DNA of 6,534 nt from an uncultured Spirochaetaceae bacterium (lineage in GTDB: Bacteria > Spirochaetota > Spirochaetia > Treponematales > Treponemataceae): assembly GCA_902773215.1 (NCBI GenBank), contig CACYDQ010000428.1, positions 1 to 6,534 on the forward strand. Direction: 5' to 3'. A model generated the notes under the pieces. The model made no database searches, was not told the origin of the DNA, and saw nothing but the letters and a program-made list of their open reading frames with translations. The position numbers and the translations under genes were made by a program. This document shows positions 1-4,499 of the stretch, piece after piece. Every line of letters starts with the position of its first letter. Positions within the stretch are counted from its first letter, which is position 1.

Positions 1-2
1 AC

Positions 3-1253
3 CAGATTTTCATAGGCCAGGGAGTCGGCTACCTGGGGAACGGGGCGACGACGGTCGTATTCCCGATGACAGCATTCGCCATGGCTTTCTCCCTCCTCTT
101 CGGGGACGGGGCCGCAGCCATGTTCAGCCTGAAGCTCGGCGAGAACAAGCGTGAGGAGGCGGCAAAGAGCAGCCTCGCCGGAATAACGGGATTCGGGGTC
201 GGGGGCCTCCTGATAGCCGCCGGCTACCTGCTCTTCTTTCCGACGCTCTGCCGCATGTTCGGCGCGTCCGACGCAATCCTCCCCTATGCGATTGACTACG
301 GTACGATAATCACCTGCGGGCTCCCCTTCTTCGCCATCTGCGCGGGCGGGTCCAGCCTCATCAGGGCGGACGGCAACCCCCGCTACAACATGATAGGGCT
401 TTTCGCAGGCACGGTCATCAACCTCGTGTGCGATCCCCTCTTCATCTTCGTCTTCCACTGGGGAGTCAAGGGGGCGGCCCTCGCGACGATTCTCGGGCAG
501 TTCGTCAACGCCCTGCTGAACGTCTATTACTTCGCCCACAAGATGAGCAACGTGGAGCTGACCTCTGCCCTCTGGAAAAAGAGCTTCTCCTACATTCCCA
601 AGGTCGCCCGTCTGGGCGTCTCCAGCTTCATCACCCAGATGTCCATGGTCGTCGCCATCGCCGCCCGCAACAACGTCCTCCTCCAGTACGGTATGCAGAG
701 CAAGTACGGGCCCGACATCCCGATAACGACGCTCGGCATTACGATGAAAGTCTTTGCAATCATCATCAGCATCGTCATAGGCCTGTCCGCCGGAGCCCAG
801 CCAATCTTCGGATACAACTACGGGAGCGGCCGCTACAGCCGGGTCAAGGAGTGCTACAAGCTCGTCGCCGTTTTGTGCACGGCGGTCTGCGTCGTTGCCT
901 TCCTGGTGGCCCAGCTCAGGCCCATGGCGGTCATCAGCATATTCGGCTCGGAGAGCGAGCTCTACAATGAGTTCGCCGTCAAGTGCATGAGGATTTTCCT
1001 GATGCTTATCCCGACGGCGGGCGTGCAGATAATGAGCGGAATCTTCTTCCAGGCGCTCGGCCACCCGGTCCAGGCCTCCATCCTCTCCCTGTCCAAGCAG
1101 ATTATCTTCCAGGTTCCCGCGACGCTGATTCTCCCCATGTTCATGGGCGTGGAAGGCGCACTGTGGGCGGGGCCGGTCTCCGACCTCCTGTCCATACTGC
1201 TGACGGTCATCCTGCTCCTCGCCTACTGGAAAAAGATTTTCACCAAGAAATAA
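3..1253 (+). CDS. MATE-family multidrug/cation antiporter, 5'-truncated by the window edge
   Basis: This is an integral inner-membrane exporter of the MATE (MOP superfamily) type, which uses a sodium or proton gradient to expel drugs or metabolites. The frame is open to the left edge: codons 3-65 encode QIFIGQGVGYLGNGATTVVFP, so the ATG at 66 is internal and the true start lies upstream. About 416 residues are visible; the family is usually about 450, so roughly one helix is missing. Family signatures are GDGAAAMFSLKLGE early on, IRADGNPRYNMIG followed by NLVCDPLFIFVFHWGVKGAALATILGQ (the MATE DP-FIFVF and GVKGAA blocks), GAQPIFGYNYGSGRYSRV at the start of the second half, and QALGHPVQASILSLSKQ near the end. 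Hydrophobic helices fill the whole length. The style resembles the MepA-like branch. The substrate cannot be told from sequence. It ends 13 bp before rpoN on the same strand. Confidence 0.9.
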   Translation, partial: QIFIGQGVGYLGNGATTVVFPMTAFAMAFSLLFGDGAAAMFSLKLGENKREEAAKSSLAGITGFGVGGLLIAAGYLLFFPTLCRMFGASDAILPYAIDYGTIITCGLPFFAICAGGSSLIRADGNPRYNMIGLFAGTVINLVCDPLFIFVFHWGVKGAALATILGQFVNALLNVYYFAHKMSNVELTSALWKKSFSYIPKVARLGVSSFITQMSMVVAIAARNNVLLQYGMQSKYGPDIPITTLGITMKVFAIIISIVIGLSAGAQPIFGYNYGSGRYSRVKECYKLVAVLCTAVCVVAFLVAQLRPMAVISIFGSESELYNEFAVKCMRIFLMLIPTAGVQIMSGIFFQALGHPVQASILSLSKQIIFQVPATLILPMFMGVEGALWAGPVSDLLSILLTVILLLAYWKKIFTKK

Positions 1254-1254
1254 A

Positions 1255-1262
1255 AAGGCGGG
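1255..1262 (+). promoter_or_regulatory. Probable ribosome binding site of rpoN
   Basis: AAGGCGGG lies four bases before the ATG at 1267 and is a degenerate Shine-Dalgarno sequence. The codon directly before that ATG (1264-1266) is an in-frame TGA, so the reading frame cannot start further upstream at another codon. The site overlaps the end of the MATE stop codon region, as expected for translation of a second gene on a shared transcript. Confidence 0.6.
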
Positions 1263-1266
1263 CTGA

Positions 1267-2739
1267 ATGGCGGCAGGGCTTTCGCAGAGGCAGAGACAGT
1301 CTCAGATTCAGGCGATGGGTCAGAGCCAGATTCAGTCGCTCGAAATCCTGTCGATGGGCAGCGACGACCTGCGCGAGGCCGTCTACAAGGAAGTGCAGGA
1401 GAACCCGGCCCTCATCGTGACCAAGGATACAGCCGGAGGGAATGTCCGCCTGAGCCATGCCCCCACAAACACGACACGGATATCATCTGCCGCATCCGCG
1501 GCAGGGGAGCTGGAGAGCGACAGGCATCAGGCGGCCCTTGAGGCACATGCGGATACCCGGCTTTCCCTGCAAGATCATCTCATGTCACAGCTGCACGTGC
1601 AACGGCTTTCAGACAAGGAGATGCACCTGGGAGAACTGCTTATCGGCAACCTGGATTCCCGGGGATTCCACATACTCGCCCCCGTATCCCTTTTGGACAA
1701 GAACGGCAATGCCGGAGAAGGGGATGCGATGCTGCAAAAACTCCTTCCGCTTATCCAATCACTCGACCCGGCCGGCTGCTGCTGCAAAGACACGGAGGAG
1801 AGCCTGCTCATCCAGGCCCGCCAAAAGAACGATGCTCCCCGCCTCGCGCTCTTTCTGCTGGACGGGCACTTCGACTTCCTGAATCCCCCCGTAGTATCTT
1901 CCATAGTCCGCAAAGCGCGGGCTTTCTTTGAGGCACGGTCCAAGCTTTTCGGCGTAAAGGAAAACCCCGCATGGGAAGGAATGCGGATAGACGAGACGGC
2001 AGCGGAGAACGCCCTCGCCTTCATCCGCACGCTCGACCCCTTCCCCGCCCGTGCCTTCAGCACGACCGAAACCTGCTACGTTGCCCCGGACGTATACATA
2101 GAAAGGCTGCCCGATGAAGATATTCACGGCATCAAAGAAGATTTCTCCAAAGGCATTGTCGTGCAGGACAACACGGCATGGTCAGTCCGTCTTTCTTCCA
2201 ACATACCTTCCATGGGAATCAACCCCTCATACGAAAAATACTCAGGGAATGACAGCACATCCGTCATCAGCATGGGAATACGGCGGGCAAAGGAATTCAT
2301 CAGCGCACTGGAAGAGAGGCAGTCCACACTGCTCAGGGGAACCTGCATGATCGTGAAAAAGCAGCATGCGTTCTTTGAGTCAGGCCCGGGAAACCTCGTG
2401 ACATTCCGCCAGAAGGACGTCGCCGCCGTCCTGGGACTGCATGAGGCAACGATATCCCGCATGACGAACAGCAAGTACCTGCAATGTTCCTGGGGACTGT
2501 TCCCTCTCAAGTATTTCTTTCTTACTTCCACAGCCACAGGGTCGGAAAGTCAAGAAGGAGAACAGTCTGCCAGCCGGGATCAGATCAAGGCCGAGATAAA
2601 GAAAATCCTCGCGGAGCACGAAAGCAATCCTGACAGCGCAAAGAAGAAACTATCCGACCAGAAGATAAGCGATATACTTTCAGAACGGGGCATCAAAGTT
2701 GCCCGCCGCACGGTCGCCAAGTACCGTGCGAATATGTAA
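1267..2739 (+). CDS. rpoN: RNA polymerase sigma-54 factor RpoN
   Basis: Sigma-54 directs core RNA polymerase to -24/-12 promoters and needs an AAA+ enhancer-binding activator to open them. All three domains are visible in the 490 residues, a full-length size. Region I, the Gln-rich activator-interacting segment, spans about 5-50 (LSQRQRQSQIQ to QENPALIV). A variable linker follows at about 52-95. The core-binding domain covers about 98-300, including LGELLIGNLDSRGF and SLDPAG. The DNA-binding domain holds a helix-turn-helix at about 380-404 (KDVAAVLGLHEATISRMTNSKY), the GLFPLKYFF block, and the RpoN box ARRTVAKYR at 479-487, which contacts the -24 element. Two oddities: Trp409 stands where E. 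coli has Arg (KYLHSPRG against KYLQCSWG here), and three cysteines (171-173) follow DPAG. An in-frame TGA just before the ATG fixes the start region. Probably co-transcribed with the MATE gene upstream. Identity is near certain. Confidence 0.98.
   Translation: MAAGLSQRQRQSQIQAMGQSQIQSLEILSMGSDDLREAVYKEVQENPALIVTKDTAGGNVRLSHAPTNTTRISSAASAAGELESDRHQAALEAHADTRLSLQDHLMSQLHVQRLSDKEMHLGELLIGNLDSRGFHILAPVSLLDKNGNAGEGDAMLQKLLPLIQSLDPAGCCCKDTEESLLIQARQKNDAPRLALFLLDGHFDFLNPPVVSSIVRKARAFFEARSKLFGVKENPAWEGMRIDETAAENALAFIRTLDPFPARAFSTTETCYVAPDVYIERLPDEDIHGIKEDFSKGIVVQDNTAWSVRLSSNIPSMGINPSYEKYSGNDSTSVISMGIRRAKEFISALEERQSTLLRGTCMIVKKQHAFFESGPGNLVTFRQKDVAAVLGLHEATISRMTNSKYLQCSWGLFPLKYFFLTSTATGSESQEGEQSASRDQIKAEIKKILAEHESNPDSAKKKLSDQKISDILSERGIKVARRTVAKYRANM
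2707..2730. repeat. Perfect 8-bp inverted repeat inside the 3' end of rpoN
   Basis: CGCACGGT (2707-2714) is the exact reverse complement of ACCGTGCG (2723-2730), leaving an 8-base loop. The hairpin sits in the codons of the RpoN box and ends seven bases before the rpoN stop codon. For transcripts of the opposite strand it lies just downstream of the yggT stop. The stem is GC-rich (6 of 8 pairs), but neither side is followed by a T-run, so it is not a canonical intrinsic terminator. It could stabilise RNA 3' ends or cause pausing, or arise by chance from the conserved coding sequence. Confidence 0.6.
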
Positions 2740-2751
2740 GCACCGCTTACA
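2735..2751. terminator. Hairpin pairing the two convergent stop codons; possible weak bidirectional terminator
   Basis: TGTAAGC (2735-2741) and GCTTACA (2745-2751) are perfect reverse complements with a 3-base loop, ACC. The stem contains the TAA of rpoN (2737-2739) and the TAA of yggT (2747-2749 on the complement), paired with each other. Being symmetric, it forms in RNA from either strand. It has only three G-C pairs and no following U-tract, so strong intrinsic termination is not supported. It lies four bases from the hairpin at 2707-2730. Confidence 0.35.
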
Positions 2752-3343
2752 GGGGCAAGCCAGACAGCATACCAGCGAGAAGAGAGAAAACAATCTGCAC
2801 TATCAGGTTCAGGACAATCAGCGTGACTATCGTGATGATGAGCCCTGTCTTGTAGCTTATCTGCCTGTCACCGGTAAAGGTCCGCGATATTGCCGTGACA
2901 ACCGGTCCCAGCATCTGGTCAATCTGGTAGGTCACGCTGCTACCGGAGAAGGAGCCCCCCGTAGCGAATATTATGATAAGGCGGACAACGAACAGCAGGA
3001 TAAGCAGGCTTATGACGGAAGACACGATGCTCCCCGCCGTCTGCACGAGCAGCGAGAGAATGCTTCCCAGCCCGAGGACGGGACTGTTGGCAAGATGACT
3101 AAGAATCGTGCTGACAGCACCAAGCAGGCAGAGGGCTATCGCCGGACTGAAGTCCAGGCCTCCGATACGCATCCAGCGCATGCCGTGAAACAAATCAAGA
3201 TAGGGATCACATATTGACGAAAGGAACTTCGTCACCGGATGGAAGGTCGCCCGGGGTATCCATGTCAAAATGATTCGTACCACACATACGATTGCATAAA
3301 CCGAAACCAACGAGGCGAGAATCGCAAAAACCGTCCTAAGCAT
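2747..3343 (-). CDS. YggT/YlmG family integral membrane protein (two-copy form)
   Basis: This is a 198-residue membrane protein of the YggT (YlmG) family, close in size to the two-domain E. coli YggT. The first copy has a helix at about 4-28 ending in the family motif VVRIILTWIP, then the loop motif FLSSICDPYLDLFHG at 40-54, then GGLDFSPAIALCLLGAVSTIL, a second helix, at about 61-82. The second copy starts near 100 with another VVRLIIIF helix, a shorter loop QIDQMLGPVVTAISRTF, and a last helix near 167-190. The biochemical role is not settled. Relatives have been linked to cell division and nucleoid distribution in cyanobacteria, and to osmotic tolerance in E. coli. An in-frame TAG at 3359-3361 limits the start to this ATG, preceded by AGGAAGG. 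It is the last gene of the minus-strand block, ending 7 bp from the convergent rpoN. Family assignment is confident; function is inference. Confidence 0.88.
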   Translation of the reverse strand: MLRTVFAILASLVSVYAIVCVVRIILTWIPRATFHPVTKFLSSICDPYLDLFHGMRWMRIGGLDFSPAIALCLLGAVSTILSHLANSPVLGLGSILSLLVQTAGSIVSSVISLLILLFVVRLIIIFATGGSFSGSSVTYQIDQMLGPVVTAISRTFTGDRQISYKTGLIITIVTLIVLNLIVQIVFSLLAGMLSGLPL

Positions 3344-3353
3344 ACTCCGTAAA

Positions 3354-3360
3354 CCTTCCT
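3354..3360 (-). promoter_or_regulatory. Probable ribosome binding site of the yggT-family gene
   Basis: On the minus strand, AGGAAGG ends ten bases before the ATG at 3343. A second purine patch, ACGGAG, is nearer but only one or two bases from the start codon, too close to work well. The site lies in the 31-bp gap after the GH18 gene, which supports translation from a shared transcript. Confidence 0.6.
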
Positions 3361-3374
3361 ATATTAACCTTCAG

Positions 3375-4472
3375 TTATTTTATGATGAGCCAATCCCAGA
3401 AGCTCGGGTCTTCCTGACCGATACGCCAGAACCCTATCCTGTCGCACCCCGCTTCCTGGTACTGCTTGCATTTCTCGATGGTGGAATAGGCATCCTCAAA
3501 GTAGCCCGTCACCTTTATCGTCTTGTCGAATGAAAAGTAAGGAACGCCATTATCCCTCTCCACTTCCCGGACCCCGTTCTCTCCCATTATGCGGTTGACC
3601 CCGGAGAAATACCAGGCCTGCCCGTAGGACTCTTCCTGCCAGGTCCTGCCGTAGAAGGGCAGACCCATGACGACCTTTTTCTTGGGAAGGACCGACAGGG
3701 CATAGTCAGCAATTCTCCTGCACCAGCCCGTGCTCGCGATTGGGCCCGGCTTGCTTGTGCTCCAGTGCTCGTCGTACGCCATGATAAAAATCCTGTCCAC
3801 GTACGGCTCCAGCTTGGCGTAGTTGAACGCATCATCCGAGATTGTCTTGAGACGGGCAGGCACGGCTACAGTCAGCCACTTCTCCTGCCCAAGGCTTGCC
3901 CTCATGTCACGGATAAAGTTGCGGAAATTCTGCACGTCGCGGGCAGGAATAAGCTCGAAGTCGATGTTTATTCCGTCGTAGTTCTTCGCTGCATCCGTCA
4001 GTGTCGCGATAATCTTCTTGGTTATACCATACTGGGGATCAAGCACAAAGTGAGCGAGGGACCTGCTCTGGCAGGTGACGCTCAGGTGCTTGCGTCCCTT
4101 GAAGGAGTCAAACTTGGAGGCTTTAGGAATGCTGTCAAATTCGCCGTATGAGTTTACGTCCGCACTAAAGTAAACCAAATCGGTCACCTTCATGTCGTTC
4201 TTGAACTCGTTCTCCCTGTTCTGCATGACATAGCCCCAGACCTCGTGAAATTCCACGGGCCCGCCGGTAGGTATATCATGAAAATAGGAGAATTCTCCTT
4301 TCTCAACTTTCCTCTCCGACTCCTCGCTCGCAACCGCGGTATTCTCGCCCTTTTCATCCAAAGTGACAGGAGCATCTTCCTCCTTCACCGAGTCCTTGGT
4401 TCCGTTCGCGACGCACAGGGCGATGCAGAATGCGAAAACAAACAAGGACAATCCCAGATAGCGGTATTTCAT
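3375..4472 (-). CDS. Exported GH18 glycosidase of the YaaH/SleL (CFLE) type
   Basis: This 365-residue protein is probably a glycan hydrolase of glycoside hydrolase family 18, acting outside the cytoplasmic membrane. Residues 1-24 form a signal peptide or N-terminal anchor (short basic start MKYRY, then a hydrophobic core). A Glu/Lys-rich linker follows at about 25-60, and the catalytic barrel covers about 75-365. The active-site strand is YDGINIDFELIPARD at 165-179, fitting DGxxIDFE with Glu173 as the expected proton donor and Asp171 beside it. The Asn169 variant of DxxDxDxE is usual in the CFLE branch. Other GH18 blocks are MAYDEHW (231-237), VVMGLPFYGRTW (267-278) and DRIGFWRIGQEDPSFWDW (344-361). 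The CFLE branch includes Bacillus enzymes cutting N-acetylglucosamine linkages in spore peptidoglycan; here no LysM domain is visible. It lies 27 bp after ftsK, with a strong ribosome binding site. Peptidoglycan as substrate is inference. Confidence 0.9.
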   Translation of the reverse strand: MKYRYLGLSLFVFAFCIALCVANGTKDSVKEEDAPVTLDEKGENTAVASEESERKVEKGEFSYFHDIPTGGPVEFHEVWGYVMQNRENEFKNDMKVTDLVYFSADVNSYGEFDSIPKASKFDSFKGRKHLSVTCQSRSLAHFVLDPQYGITKKIIATLTDAAKNYDGINIDFELIPARDVQNFRNFIRDMRASLGQEKWLTVAVPARLKTISDDAFNYAKLEPYVDRIFIMAYDEHWSTSKPGPIASTGWCRRIADYALSVLPKKKVVMGLPFYGRTWQEESYGQAWYFSGVNRIMGENGVREVERDNGVPYFSFDKTIKVTGYFEDAYSTIEKCKQYQEAGCDRIGFWRIGQEDPSFWDWLIIK

Positions 4473-4477
4473 CTCTT

Positions 4478-4485
4478 CTCTCCTT
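4478..4485 (-). promoter_or_regulatory. Ribosome binding site of the GH18 gene
   Basis: On the minus strand, AAGGAGAG lies seven bases before the ATG at 4472, in a purine-rich run. This is the best Shine-Dalgarno match in the window and decides the start, which is also the first residue of a good signal peptide. It lies in the 27-bp gap after the ftsK stop codon. Confidence 0.8.
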
Positions 4486-4499
4486 TTTTCTTCTTTATC

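Noticed and set aside
66..68. ATG at 66 as the start of the MATE gene
   Set aside because: The 21 codons before it encode the conserved MATE segment IGQGVGYLGNGATTVVFP in frame, so the Met is internal.
1575..2127. Minus-strand open frames opposite the middle of rpoN
   Set aside because: Low-complexity Arg/Ser-rich translations with no ribosome binding site or family match, lying wholly inside a conserved sigma-54 gene.
2699..3217. Open frame of 172 codons opposite the yggT-family gene, overlapping the end of rpoN
   Set aside because: It is codon-aligned with yggT and highly charged without any recognisable motif, whereas the minus strand gives a clear membrane protein.
4413..4427. Possible lipobox (IALC at residues 17-20) in the GH18 signal peptide, suggesting a lipoprotein
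   Set aside because: Leu just before the Cys is unusual even for the relaxed spirochaetal lipobox, and the ordinary signal peptide or membrane-anchor reading fits as well. It stays open but unsupported.
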